A stretch of 64,000 nucleotides of DNA, from NCBI GenBank assembly GCA_965657335.1, contig CBFHOH010000006.1, forward strand, positions 77,918 through 141,917, in the 5' to 3' direction. Under the pieces are notes generated by a model. The model did no database searches and had not been told where the DNA came from. It saw nothing but the letters and a program-made list of their open reading frames with translations. Below, in pieces: positions 41,407-51,231 of the stretch; positions within the stretch are counted from its first letter, which is position 1; each line of letters starts with the position of its first letter. The DNA comes from UBA4582 sp965657335 (GTDB taxonomy: Bacteria; Pseudomonadota; Gammaproteobacteria; Pseudomonadales; Azotimanducaceae). A program made the position numbers and the translations under genes.

Positions 41407-44334
41407 ATGTCGTTTTATACCTCACTTACAGGTCTCAAGGCTGCTACTACTGAACTAGCGCTTACGAGTAATAATATCGCTAACGTCGGTACGAGTGGTT
41501 TTAAGAAGTCTCGTGCATCATTTGGTGACATATTTGCTACATCTCCACTTCAGAAAGCGAGTTCGGTCGTTGGTCAGGGTGTGTCCTTGAAAGAGGTGAG
41601 ACAGGAGTTCAGCCAGGGAAACGTCGAGTTCTCATCTAATACGCTGGACCTTGCGATATCGGGCGAGGGTTTTTTCCCGCTTAAGTCATCAGATGGTCTT
41701 ACGGATATTTATACGCGTAACGGTAGTTTCGTGTTGAACGAACAATTTAATGTGGTGAACTCGTCAGGACAAGCATTGCTAGCAGCGGCGGTGGACTCCT
41801 CCGGTAAAGCGGATTTGGAAAAGCTCAGCCGTTTGGCGATTCCTGTATCGACCTCTGGACAAGCAACTGAAACCTCAGAAATTCAGCTGGCCTTGAACTT
41901 ACCTTCGGACGCCTCTGTAATCGACGTACAATTTAATAGAAATAATCCGGCGACATACAACAAGTCTACAGCACTAAGCGTATACGACAGCGGGGGTAAC
42001 TCATATCTCGCGACGATTTATTATGTAAAGACAGCAAACGCGACAGCGACATCGCCGACTAATAAGTACCAAACTTATGTCTATGTTGGTGATGACCAGG
42101 TTAACCCAGCGTTGCAACAAGCCACAGATGACAACAGCGAACGCCTTTACGTAAACAAATACGGCGTTCTGAAGCCGTTCTCTGAAGTAGAAGATTTGTT
42201 GGTTAACAGAAAAACTCAAAAGTTCGGTCTAGATGACCTTACTGACGTGCGTACCTCGGTGCCGGCTACGGTTGAAGGTGCGAAATTGCCTAACGATCTT
42301 ACCGCTGATCAGGGTTACAATTTTTCAACCAATACGGGTGACGGGCTTAACTTTACCACCGCACAACTCAAGAACTTTATGACCGTTGACGTTGAAAACA
42401 GCGGTAATCCAGTAACTGTCGATCTCTCGTCGCTCGCGGCTAACAATAAAGCCTATACAGGTGTTGAGATAGCGAATTTCATCGAGAGTCAGCTGAACAC
42501 GAAGTTTGGTGACGAACGCTATTTTGATCTTTCGACGGAGACTAACCGAAATTTCAAAGTGGATTTTACTACTGGGGGTGCAAGCACGGTAGCTTCAATC
42601 GATTTAGGTGTTGTTTTTGATACTGAAGCAAAAAGGCTAAATGCGACGACGGAACAGGTAGTTGCAGCAATTCAAGCGAAACTTGATTCAGCAGTAAATG
42701 TCGTTGGCGGTGCAAATGCAGGTGGACTAGGCGCAGGCAAGGTAAATGTTTCTTACGATTATGCGGCGCGTGAATTTAAATTCTTGCCAACCATTTCTTC
42801 AGACACGGTAAAGCTGGGTTCAGACGGGAGCAACAGTCTTTTCGGTACAACGAGTACCTTCGAATCAGTGACTGCTAGCGGTTCATATGGCCAAACAGTC
42901 ACACCTAACGGTGAGTTGCAACGTGTAGCGAGTGAACAGCGCTACGGAATCAAAGTTGAATATGACGGCGCACAACAGACTTTTTCTTTCTCTTCAGGCA
43001 CGACAGGGGATACCTCTCGTGTTGACGTGAATTTTGATGTGCCAGTATTTGATGCGGCAACTGGTGTGCCAGTGGGCACAACAGACGCTGAAGGTAACTT
43101 TGTGCTACAGGCGAACGCTGCGAGTGCCACTTTCGCTGGATTTGCGGACGGTGGGTTGTACTCTGAATTACCCTCGACAGACGCGGTTCGCGGTGTCGTT
43201 TCTTTACCTGCCGTGACTCAGGGTTCGTCTATTGCGGTGAACGTGAACAACAACTTTTCAGTAGACGCATCTAACAATACATTTGTTGTATCGGTCGATG
43301 ATGTGAAGGGCACGTTGGTGTTACCGACAAGCTCTGGTTATACATTAGACAGTTTTATTGTCGAATTAGAAAAGGGGATCAATCAACTGGCGGCTGAAAA
43401 CGGCAGTAAAGTTTCGGGTGTAAACGTTGTTTATGATCCTGAAACGAACGGTCTCACTTTTACCTCCGGCACCACGGGCACAGACTCATTTATTAAGGTG
43501 TCTGGCTCGGCAACTTGGGGGCTCGCCAATATCGGGTCTGGCCGTGGTACAACGACGACCTGGATTAAGCCAACGCAGTCCGCAGATGTTGTAAACGGCG
43601 TTGCAGTTAACAAATACATTGACGAATTTGGTGTTGAAACGGCGAGCGCCGACGGATTTTCGACGTTACCTGAGTGGTCACCTATTTACTTGGACAAGGG
43701 TGAGTTGACCTTTGATACATCAGGTAACTTGGTTTCACCCACCGGTGGTGCGCAGTTGGACACAGTGTTCTTGGCCGGTGGTCGTGGTGCATTGAATCTG
43801 AGCATTGACTACACGGGTACAACGCAGTTTTCACAGGCTTTCGCCGTCAAGTCGCAGTCTCAGGACGGTACACCAGAAGGTGACCTGGTTGGTGTCGACA
43901 TCGGGGACGATGGTCTGGTTGTGGCATCCTATTCGAACGGTTCGCAGAACTCACTTGGAAAGATTGTGTTAGTGACCTTCCCGAGTAATGAGGGTTTGCG
44001 TCAAAACGGGGACAGTTCCTATTTGGCGTCCGCGAAGTCGGGTGCGGCGACCTTCGGTGAGGCAGGTACTGCTGGATTCGGTACGATTAGAGCTGGTGCC
44101 CGTGAGCGTTCAAACGTCGATCTAACGACAGAGTTGGTTGGTTTGATTACTNNNNNNNNNNNNNNNNNNNNNNNNNNNNNNNNNNNNNNNNNNNNNNNNN
44201 NNNNNNNNNNNNNNNNNNNNNNNNNNNNNNNNNNNNNNNNNNNNNNNNNNGCGCAACGAAACTTCCAGGCGAACGCTAAAGCGATTGAAACGTCGTCTGC
44301 ATTAACTTCTACCATTATTAATATTAGAGCCTAA
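41407..44334 (+). CDS. flgE: Flagellar hook protein FlgE, unusually large and interrupted by N
   Basis: The N-terminus (MSFYTSLTGLKAATTELALTSNNIANVGTSGFKKSRASFGDIFA) and C-terminus (AQRNFQANAKAIETSSALTSTIINIRA) are typical hook protein D0 segments. The central region is greatly enlarged. As drawn there are 975 residues, but the 99 N (44152-44250) fall exactly where LVGLIT should continue directly into AQRNFQ, so the real length is probably 942. Common FlgE is 400-500 residues, although long forms occur in marine gammaproteobacteria. The extra central domains should decorate the hook surface. Confidence 0.93.
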   Translation: MSFYTSLTGLKAATTELALTSNNIANVGTSGFKKSRASFGDIFATSPLQKASSVVGQGVSLKEVRQEFSQGNVEFSSNTLDLAISGEGFFPLKSSDGLTDIYTRNGSFVLNEQFNVVNSSGQALLAAAVDSSGKADLEKLSRLAIPVSTSGQATETSEIQLALNLPSDASVIDVQFNRNNPATYNKSTALSVYDSGGNSYLATIYYVKTANATATSPTNKYQTYVYVGDDQVNPALQQATDDNSERLYVNKYGVLKPFSEVEDLLVNRKTQKFGLDDLTDVRTSVPATVEGAKLPNDLTADQGYNFSTNTGDGLNFTTAQLKNFMTVDVENSGNPVTVDLSSLAANNKAYTGVEIANFIESQLNTKFGDERYFDLSTETNRNFKVDFTTGGASTVASIDLGVVFDTEAKRLNATTEQVVAAIQAKLDSAVNVVGGANAGGLGAGKVNVSYDYAAREFKFLPTISSDTVKLGSDGSNSLFGTTSTFESVTASGSYGQTVTPNGELQRVASEQRYGIKVEYDGAQQTFSFSSGTTGDTSRVDVNFDVPVFDAATGVPVGTTDAEGNFVLQANAASATFAGFADGGLYSELPSTDAVRGVVSLPAVTQGSSIAVNVNNNFSVDASNNTFVVSVDDVKGTLVLPTSSGYTLDSFIVELEKGINQLAAENGSKVSGVNVVYDPETNGLTFTSGTTGTDSFIKVSGSATWGLANIGSGRGTTTTWIKPTQSADVVNGVAVNKYIDEFGVETASADGFSTLPEWSPIYLDKGELTFDTSGNLVSPTGGAQLDTVFLAGGRGALNLSIDYTGTTQFSQAFAVKSQSQDGTPEGDLVGVDIGDDGLVVASYSNGSQNSLGKIVLVTFPSNEGLRQNGDSSYLASAKSGAATFGEAGTAGFGTIRAGARERSNVDLTTELVGLITXXXXXXXXXXXXXXXXXXXXXXXXXXXXXXXXXAQRNFQANAKAIETSSALTSTIINIRA
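44152..44250. other. Assembly gap (99 N), probably of zero real length
   Basis: The conserved FlgE C-terminal motif (LV.LI.AQRNFQANAK) reads straight across the gap if the N are removed, and the frame is kept because 99 is a multiple of three. Confidence 0.85.
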
Positions 44335-44363
44335 ATTTGGTTGGCGCTTGAGAGTTTTGATAT

Positions 44364-45125
44364 ATGGATAAAGGGATATATACAGCTTTAAGCTCTATTA
44401 AAGCTGACAGGCTGAAGCAGGGCAACTCGATACATGATGTGTCTAATGTTTCAACGATCGGGTTTAAGAAAGCATTCGAAACCAATATCACTACTTATCG
44501 GGTAGACGTTCCTGGCGCTTTAACCTCGAGGTATTTCAGAACGGCTGATTACCTCGGCAAAGTGAATCTCGAACCAGGTACGCGAATTGCGACTGATAAC
44601 GACCTTGACATCTTTATAGAAGGGCAAGGTGTGTTGGGCGTTTTTAATGATTCAGGGGAGTTAGCGTTTACCAGAAGAGGAGATTTGAGAATTGACTCTC
44701 AAGATCGATTGGTCAACGGAGAAAATAGAATCATCTCTTCGGAGGATGGCGGAGATATAACGTTAGAGGAAGGGTTTCTATACAAGATTTCTAAAGAGGG
44801 TGTCATCTATGGTTCTAACCCTGAAGAAGAAATCGCGGAGGAAGTTGAATTCGGCAGATTACTTCTCCGAGACGCTAGCAACGTTACTTTAGAAAAAATG
44901 GAAGATGGCCTGTTTAAAGTGCTTGGTGAGTTGCCCGGAGATTTTGTTGGCGGGGAAAACACAATATATGTAACTGATCATGCTTTAGAGGGAAGTTCGG
45001 TCAAAACCTTTGACGTGCTTGCTCAAATGATCGAGTTAGAAAGATCGTACGAAATGAAAATAAATATCGTGAAAACCCTATCAGAACTCGGTGAGAGTTC
45101 AAATTCATTAATGAGAGTTACCTAA
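44364..45125 (+). CDS. flgF: Flagellar rod protein FlgF
   Basis: 253 residues. The N-terminal rod motif is somewhat diverged (MDKGIYTALSSIKADRLKQGNSIHDVSNVSTIGFKKAFE). The core is GEX-like (LDIFIEGQGVLGVFNDSGELAFTRRGDLRIDSQDRLVNG) and the closing helix is EGSSVKTFDVLAQMIELERSYEMKINIVKTLSE. FlgF is part of the proximal rod. It sits between flgE and flgG as usual, with nine bases to flgG. Confidence 0.93.
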   Translation: MDKGIYTALSSIKADRLKQGNSIHDVSNVSTIGFKKAFETNITTYRVDVPGALTSRYFRTADYLGKVNLEPGTRIATDNDLDIFIEGQGVLGVFNDSGELAFTRRGDLRIDSQDRLVNGENRIISSEDGGDITLEEGFLYKISKEGVIYGSNPEEEIAEEVEFGRLLLRDASNVTLEKMEDGLFKVLGELPGDFVGGENTIYVTDHALEGSSVKTFDVLAQMIELERSYEMKINIVKTLSELGESSNSLMRVT

Positions 45126-45134
45126 GGACAAGAT

Positions 45135-45920
45135 ATGGACGCTTCACTATGGGTTGCTAAGACTGGTTTGAACGCTCAGCAGACTAGAATGACTGTGATT
45201 TCAAATAATTTGGCAAACGTCAACACGACAGGGTTTAAGAGAGATCGCCCGGTGTTCGAAGATTTGCTTTATCAAAATATTCGTCAAGCAGGTGGGCAGA
45301 CTGGCGCAGATACTAACGCAGCGACTGGGTTCATGTTAGGTACTGGAACGCGCATTGTTGCTACAGAGAAAATTCAAAGTCAGGGCAACATGATGTCTAC
45401 CGAGAACGCCTTGGACCTAGCCGTCGAGGGTCCCGGTTTTTTCCAGATTGTGCAACCTGACGGTACCATCGCCTATACCCGGGACGGCGGATTCAAATTA
45501 TCACAAGAAGGCGAGCTCGTAACGCCCTCGGGATTGTTGCTTCAACCCCAGATTCTTGTGCCACCAGAAGCAGCATCAATCACGATCGGTACAGACGGGA
45601 TTGTGAGCGCTGAACTGGCAAATGGCGGCGGAAATCAGCAGTTAGGCCAGATCCAGATTGCTCGTTTTGTTAATGGCGCCGGATTAGAGGCCATGGGGCA
45701 GAACTTATTCCGAGAGACAACCGCGAGCGGCGCTCCCTTGATTCTGGTACCAGGAGAGCAGGGTGCAGGAGAGATTGCGCAAGGAATGTTGGAAGCTTCA
45801 AACGTAAATGTTGTTGAGGAATTGGTCAACATGATTGAAACGCAAAGAGCTTATGAAATTAATTCGAAAGCGATTAGCTCTGTTGATTCGATGCTGAGAT
45901 TCTTGAACCAGAACTTATAA
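45135..45920 (+). CDS. flgG: Flagellar distal rod protein FlgG
   Basis: 261 residues, the standard length. The motifs MDASLWVAKTGLNAQQTRMTVISNNLANVNTTGFKRDR and EGPGFFQIVQPDGTIAYTRDGGFKLS, and the C-terminal EELVNMIETQRAYEINSKAISSVDSMLRFLNQ, are all highly conserved. It builds the distal rod through the P and L rings. AAGGAC lies just upstream of the ATG. Confidence 0.97.
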   Translation: MDASLWVAKTGLNAQQTRMTVISNNLANVNTTGFKRDRPVFEDLLYQNIRQAGGQTGADTNAATGFMLGTGTRIVATEKIQSQGNMMSTENALDLAVEGPGFFQIVQPDGTIAYTRDGGFKLSQEGELVTPSGLLLQPQILVPPEAASITIGTDGIVSAELANGGGNQQLGQIQIARFVNGAGLEAMGQNLFRETTASGAPLILVPGEQGAGEIAQGMLEASNVNVVEELVNMIETQRAYEINSKAISSVDSMLRFLNQNL

Positions 45921-45931
45921 GGATTGGGCTA

Positions 45932-46636
45932 ATGCCTATTTGTTATCTGCTATTTTTTGTTTTGTTGCTTGCTGGTTGTAGCAGTGTGGGACCGGAGAAT
46001 TCCTCATATGAGTCCTCGCTTGTGAAGGCAATGCCGGTCTTTGAATACGAGGAGCGGCCAAAAACTGGATCCATTTTTAGAGATCAGTCATCGAGTCGAT
46101 CGTTTGGTTTTCGAAAACGTTTCGAGTTGGGCGACATCATAACTGTAGTGTTAGATGAAAGTACGCAGGCCCAAAGAAGTAGTGGCATAAATACCACCAA
46201 GGAAGTGACGAACTCACCGCTAAGTCAATTACAAAAAGTCTTTGGTAACAGCTTGCCAATTAACGCCTCTAGAACAACGCAAATAAAACGGGGTTTAAAA
46301 GGGCTTGATTTTGGCGATTTATCAAGGTCGGACAAAGGGGTCGGAACGGCGGACCAAGCCGCGAGTTTGAGTGGGGCGATTGCAGTGATAGTCACCCACC
46401 TTTTACCCAACGGTAGCATGTTTATAGAAGGTAAAAAGGAGCTTGTGCTAAGCGAAGGCAGTGAAGAGATTTTTATCAGCGGCATCATCACGCCGAAAGA
46501 TATTCAACCGGATAACACCGTGCTGTCTTCAAGGATTGCGCAAGCAAACATTACTTATAGAGGACGAGGTGATCTAGCTGATGTAGCCACTGCTAACTGG
46601 GGCTCGAAGTTCTTTAACAAATTATGGCCATTTTAA
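45932..46636 (+). CDS. flgH: Flagellar L-ring lipoprotein FlgH
   Basis: 234 residues. Lipobox LLAGC (Cys16). The core matches FlgH (FELGDIITVVLDESTQAQRSSG; GAIAVIVTHLLPNGSMFIEGKKELVLSEGSEEIFISGII; the final RGDLADVATANWGSKFFNKLWPF). It forms the outer-membrane bushing of the motor. The stop overlaps an upstream candidate start of flgI. Confidence 0.95.
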   Translation: MPICYLLFFVLLLAGCSSVGPENSSYESSLVKAMPVFEYEERPKTGSIFRDQSSSRSFGFRKRFELGDIITVVLDESTQAQRSSGINTTKEVTNSPLSQLQKVFGNSLPINASRTTQIKRGLKGLDFGDLSRSDKGVGTADQAASLSGAIAVIVTHLLPNGSMFIEGKKELVLSEGSEEIFISGIITPKDIQPDNTVLSSRIAQANITYRGRGDLADVATANWGSKFFNKLWPF

Positions 46637-46638
46637 TC

Positions 46639-47793
46639 ATGACTATCAGATCATTGCTGTTAATTTTCGCGCTAGCTTTTGTCCAAGAAGCGGCCGCTGA
46701 TCGCATAAAAGATCTTACGAGCGTTGCTGGTGTCCGATCTAACCAGTTGATCGGGTACGGTTTGGTCGTCGGTCTTAGTGGCACTGGCGATAGAGATAAA
46801 ATCAGTTTTACGGCGCAGAGCCTGAAAACCACATTGGATAGGTTAGGTGTTGGCGTTGATGGTCCAATTTCAAACTACGACCTATATCAACGGGGCATTG
46901 CGAGCTTAGCCTACGATAAAACAAAATTAGACAACGTAGCGTCGGTCATCGTAACCGCGACGCTTCCACCATTTACGAAACCTGGACAAGTGATAGACGT
47001 CAATGTTGCCGCAATTGGACTTGCCTCCAGTTTGAGAGGCGGCAATCTAATACTGACGGAGCTCCGTGGTGCTGATGGAGAGATTTACGGGTTAGCGCAA
47101 GGTTCTCTCACTGTCTCTGGAATAGAGGTGTCGGCTGCAGGCTCTGAAGTGACCGTAGGGGTGCCAACCGCCGGCCGTATTCCTGGCGGCGCGATTATTG
47201 AGAGAGAAGTTGAAACGCCCTTTGGTGAAGATGAATATTTGGTTTTGCTCTGCAACCAAAACGATTTCACGACAGCGACAGCGATATCTGACGAAATTAA
47301 TCAACAATTTGGCGATGGTACAGCAACAGCAATAGATGGCACTTCGATTGCGGTAATTGCACCTGAAACGCTAGGTGAACGCGTGTCTTTTCTCAGCTTA
47401 ATCGAAAATCTAGAAGTGATACCGGGTGAGCCGAAGGCTCGAGTTGTCGTTAATTCCAGAACCGGCACGGTGGTAATCAACAGAACGGTGAGAGTAACGG
47501 CAGCGGCAGTAACCCACGGGCAGTTATCTGTCACAGTTTCGGCAACCAATGAGGTCAGCCAACCCCCGGCTGGCATTCTGGGGGGCGGGCAAGGTGAGAC
47601 CGTGCCTGTTCAGAATGTCGAAATTACGGTTTCAGACGAAGCAAGACCGATGTTTGTTTTTCAACCTGGCGTTAACCTCAGGGATATTGTTGACGCTGTA
47701 AACGAGGTAGGAGCAACCCCATCATCACTGATTGCGATTCTCGACGCGCTGAAGAGCTCTGGTAGCTTGAGAGCGGAATTGATCGTTTTGTAG
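46639..47793 (+). CDS. flgI: Flagellar P-ring protein FlgI
   Basis: 384 residues from the ATG at 46639, two bases after flgH ends. An ATG at 46624 would overlap flgH and lengthen the signal peptide n-region. The signal peptide ends at EAAA. It shows the FlgI signatures RIKDLTSVAGVRSNQLIGYGLVVGLSGTGD, LPPFTKPGQVIDVNVAAIGLASSLRGG and the closing VNEVGATPSSLIAILDALKSSGSLRAELIVL. It forms the P ring in the peptidoglycan layer, helped by FlgA (36698-37597). Confidence 0.96.
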   Translation: MTIRSLLLIFALAFVQEAAADRIKDLTSVAGVRSNQLIGYGLVVGLSGTGDRDKISFTAQSLKTTLDRLGVGVDGPISNYDLYQRGIASLAYDKTKLDNVASVIVTATLPPFTKPGQVIDVNVAAIGLASSLRGGNLILTELRGADGEIYGLAQGSLTVSGIEVSAAGSEVTVGVPTAGRIPGGAIIEREVETPFGEDEYLVLLCNQNDFTTATAISDEINQQFGDGTATAIDGTSIAVIAPETLGERVSFLSLIENLEVIPGEPKARVVVNSRTGTVVINRTVRVTAAAVTHGQLSVTVSATNEVSQPPAGILGGGQGETVPVQNVEITVSDEARPMFVFQPGVNLRDIVDAVNEVGATPSSLIAILDALKSSGSLRAELIVL

Positions 47794-47804
47794 GATGGCC
47801 TTTT

Positions 47805-48227
47805 ATGAGTAGCGCAATTTCTTCCACTCTAGATAGTTCAGCACTTGCTCAGCTGAAGTTTGATGCTGCGGTTGACCCAGCGGCTGAGGCCAAACAGGTA
47901 AGTCAGCAGTTTGAGGCTATCTTCATTAATCAACTTCTACAGTCCATGCGGAAGGCGACAATTAAATCGGACCTGTTTCAGTCGGACGCAAACAAAACCT
48001 ACGAGTCTTTATTTGACCAAGAAATAGCTAATCAAATTTCCAGTGGGCAAGGCATTGGCCTAGCGCAGGCCATCGAGAGACAATTGTTTGAAATGCAGTC
48101 CGGTACATCGAAGAGTCCTTCAGTCAATGACGCGCTGAACAATTCACCGAATAAGTCACCGAACAATTCACTGAATGCTTACAGGGCATCCTCGTTGTCA
48201 TTACCGTTGACCGGTAGATCCAAATGA
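47805..48227 (+). CDS. flgJ: Short FlgJ: rod-binding domain only
   Basis: 140 residues. The rod-capping domain is present (AKQVSQQFEAIFINQLLQSMRKATIKSDLF, TYESLFDQEIANQIS, GIGLAQAIERQL). The C-terminal muramidase domain of enteric and Vibrio FlgJ is absent. It is replaced by an Asn/Ser/Pro repeat tail (NNSPNKSPNNSLNAY). A separate peptidoglycan hydrolase must open the wall for the rod, and none is evident in this window. The final four bases overlap flgK (ATGA). Confidence 0.93.
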   Translation: MSSAISSTLDSSALAQLKFDAAVDPAAEAKQVSQQFEAIFINQLLQSMRKATIKSDLFQSDANKTYESLFDQEIANQISSGQGIGLAQAIERQLFEMQSGTSKSPSVNDALNNSPNKSPNNSLNAYRASSLSLPLTGRSK

Positions 48228-51223
48228 CGGATTTACTTTCAATTGGTGCAAGCGCACTCAAGACTAATCAGTCAGCGCTGGCAATCGTTAGCAATAACAT
48301 TGCGAACGTAAATACCGAGGGCTATGTTCGGCAAGAACTCGATGTTAAAGAGAATCTGCCGACAAAAACCGGGCTTGTTTACCTTGGCTCTGGTGCCGTT
48401 GCTACTGGGGTGAGGCGTGCATATGATAGCTTTGTCGAGTCTTCTGTTCGGTCCAGTTCAAGCGACCTTGCAGCGCAAGCGCCATTAATAGAATACTCAA
48501 ATCGGATGATTGATATCTTAGGCGATCAGAGTGCGAGCCTGTCTCCAGCCTTAAGTGATTTCTTTAACGGTATTAAAGAGTTGAGTCTGGATCCTTCTTC
48601 CGAGCTCCGCCGAGATACAGCACTTTCTGACGCGAAGGGATTGGCCAGTCGATTTAACGAATTAAGTAGCCAGTTGAAGTTAATTGACGATGAAACTAAA
48701 AATCAGCTGGACTACAAGGTCAACGAATTTAACGCGCTAGCAGATCAGCTTGCGGTGATAAATCAAAAACTTGTGAAACAATCGGATCTTTCGCGACAAG
48801 CCCCAGATTTGCTCAATTCTAGAGATCAAGTGCTAGTCGAGTTGTCGCAGCGCTTTCGTATTTCTGTAGAGCAAGCGGCTAATGGCGTGGTTTCTGTTTC
48901 AATTGGAAAGAATGCCAACGGCGTAAAGGTCGTTGATGGTACGTCGGCGAAGCAATTGGGCGTTGAGTACAAAACCACGACGTCTCCTCATGAAGCGGTG
49001 ATGGTGCTTGACCCCTATGGTGATCGTCACGATTTAACGGGTTTAACCGGCGTTGGAGGTGAGCTAGGTGGATTGCTACAATTCCGCACCAGCATATTGG
49101 TACCCGCTGTAGACAACCTCAATTTGTTAGCAAGCACGGTTTCAAACGAAGTCAATTTAGTACTTTCTGGCGGCATGGATGTTTATGGCAATAAGGGCGA
49201 AGCCTTATTTGATACCCCGCTAGTTTTTGCCAGAGATGTCACAAAAACGGCTGCTAACCTCGGTGTCTCCATCGAAGTCACGGAAAAGAAATCTGAGAAT
49301 AGCCACAGCCTGGAACTGATCTTTGATAAACAAAATGATCGCTGGCTGATTAATGATCAGAATACCGGTCAAAAATTTGCGAGCCCGAATGCCAGAACGA
49401 TGACAATCAATGGGCTGCGTTTAGGTATCACGGGTGATATTCAGGACGGCGATAGGATCACTATCAGTGCTTCATCCTCGGCGGCAGAAAGTATGCGGGT
49501 CGTGATGACAGACCCCAACAAATTGGCGGCTGGTGATCTATATGGCATGACATTTGGCGCAGAGAATTCAGGTTCGGCCCGGGCCACCGTGGAGTATTCG
49601 CAACCGGCTCAGACGTCGCTGGTCAAACGGATACAAGAGACGCTGGTGAATAATCTTAATGCGGCTGCAGCGATGAGCGTCAGCCCCAATAACTTTGAGC
49701 CTCAAGTTTCTATTCCTGCTGGCACCAGTAACGTTACTTTGACCTTGTCAAAGGAATATCCCACGAACGCAGAAATGCAGATATTCACCCGTGAAGGACA
49801 ACACCTATTTGGTTCGGCGGGCATTACCGCCGGTCAACTTTCTCTAATGTTGAACGAGAATAACGGTTTTGATGCTGGCGCTTCTTACTCGGCTCAGCAT
49901 TTGAATGCTGACCAAAGCTATTTGGGAAAGCCCTGGAGAATGGGATCTATTAGCCAATCGGTGTCCGAATTAAATGACCAAGGCGTCGCGATTGTAAAAC
50001 AAGAGGCGGTTATACAGTCCAGTGCTTTGCCTGAAAGAAGTAATCTCTCAGGGTCTACTATAAACATTGTTGATCAAGGTGATCTAAAGTTAAACGGCAA
50101 GGCGTTGTCGGCATTGCCGCTGGCAAACAATACGTCGCTTACCTCTGCAGCAGTCGTTAGCTGGCTGAATACAAACATTTCTACCCACGGTTTAGATCTC
50201 GTGGCGAAAGCTGAAAATGTGATTGAAATCTCTGCGCAAGATATAGATCTTAATGCGAGTTCACTTTCCATTAACGGATCCAGCATAAACCTTCCGTCGC
50301 CAATGAATTCACTCGTTGATTTGGTGAATGCGATTAATCAGTCAACCGGCGACACGAATGTTGAAGCCATTATAGGCGTCAATAATTCACTCAGGTTGCA
50401 AAATACGGTTGGTAACGAGGCCGCTAGTATTACGTTGAATTCGCCCGCGAGTGTGTTTAAGAGTCTTGCAGGAGAAGTCAGAGCCGCAATAAAAATAGAA
50501 GCGACCAGAGCGGGTGGGGATAGCAGCCAAAAAGAAGTTGCCCTAACGCTTGCGAGCCAGGGGACCAGTTCAGATCTTGCTGCTTTGGGCTTTTCAAGCT
50601 CTCTGTATGTAGATGATGTCTTGTCAGAGGATCTGATTGTTTTTGTCACGGGTGCAACTACTGCATCTGCTACCCTAAATGCTGAATACGCGTCAGGTGA
50701 GCTTGACCCGTTAGAGCTGAGAAACAGCATCACAAATTTTGAGTTTATTAGTGACACCCAGTACCAAATTTCAGATGAAGCTACCGGCACGATTTTAGCG
50801 ACGCGTGATTATGTGTCTGGTCAAGACTTACAATATCAGTCGATAAAAGTGCAGATTGAAGGGGCACCTAAGAAGGGCGACACCTTTAGCGTCGACGGCA
50901 ACCAAAACGGTGTCGGTAGTAACGAGAATGCCATTAGATTGACTTCACTAGAGGCAAAAAAGATTTTTGGTGCTAGCCAAAATTTTCACGAAGGATACCT
51001 TTCAATTCTGACGTCGGCTGGTAACACATCGAGACTCGCTGAAGTGGCCAAACAGGCGCTTGAAATTGTCTATGATCAGGCAGTACAAGCAAAAGATGAG
51101 CGATCTGGGGTCAATTTGGACGAGGAGGCCGCTAACCTCATTAGGTATCAACAGGCTTACCAAGCTTCTGCAAGATTAATGCAAACAGCAAACCAAATGT
51201 TTGACGCACTGCTCAGGATATGA
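48224..51223 (+). CDS. flgK: Hook-filament junction protein FlgK (HAP1), very large
   Basis: 999 residues, compared with about 550-680 in common bacteria. The N-terminus (LLSIGASALKTNQSALAIVSNNIANVNTEGYVRQEL), the following helices (LSDFFNGIKELSLDPSSELRRDTALSDAKGLASRFNEL) and the C-terminus (SGVNLDEEAANLIRYQQAYQASARLMQTANQMFDALL) are clear FlgK. The extra length lies in the centre (about 340-900), rich in Ser/Asn/Ala beta segments. It is the first hook-filament adaptor and is carried by the chaperone FlgN. Confidence 0.95.
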   Translation: MTDLLSIGASALKTNQSALAIVSNNIANVNTEGYVRQELDVKENLPTKTGLVYLGSGAVATGVRRAYDSFVESSVRSSSSDLAAQAPLIEYSNRMIDILGDQSASLSPALSDFFNGIKELSLDPSSELRRDTALSDAKGLASRFNELSSQLKLIDDETKNQLDYKVNEFNALADQLAVINQKLVKQSDLSRQAPDLLNSRDQVLVELSQRFRISVEQAANGVVSVSIGKNANGVKVVDGTSAKQLGVEYKTTTSPHEAVMVLDPYGDRHDLTGLTGVGGELGGLLQFRTSILVPAVDNLNLLASTVSNEVNLVLSGGMDVYGNKGEALFDTPLVFARDVTKTAANLGVSIEVTEKKSENSHSLELIFDKQNDRWLINDQNTGQKFASPNARTMTINGLRLGITGDIQDGDRITISASSSAAESMRVVMTDPNKLAAGDLYGMTFGAENSGSARATVEYSQPAQTSLVKRIQETLVNNLNAAAAMSVSPNNFEPQVSIPAGTSNVTLTLSKEYPTNAEMQIFTREGQHLFGSAGITAGQLSLMLNENNGFDAGASYSAQHLNADQSYLGKPWRMGSISQSVSELNDQGVAIVKQEAVIQSSALPERSNLSGSTINIVDQGDLKLNGKALSALPLANNTSLTSAAVVSWLNTNISTHGLDLVAKAENVIEISAQDIDLNASSLSINGSSINLPSPMNSLVDLVNAINQSTGDTNVEAIIGVNNSLRLQNTVGNEAASITLNSPASVFKSLAGEVRAAIKIEATRAGGDSSQKEVALTLASQGTSSDLAALGFSSSLYVDDVLSEDLIVFVTGATTASATLNAEYASGELDPLELRNSITNFEFISDTQYQISDEATGTILATRDYVSGQDLQYQSIKVQIEGAPKKGDTFSVDGNQNGVGSNENAIRLTSLEAKKIFGASQNFHEGYLSILTSAGNTSRLAEVAKQALEIVYDQAVQAKDERSGVNLDEEAANLIRYQQAYQASARLMQTANQMFDALLRI

Positions 51224-51231
51224 GGTAAGCC

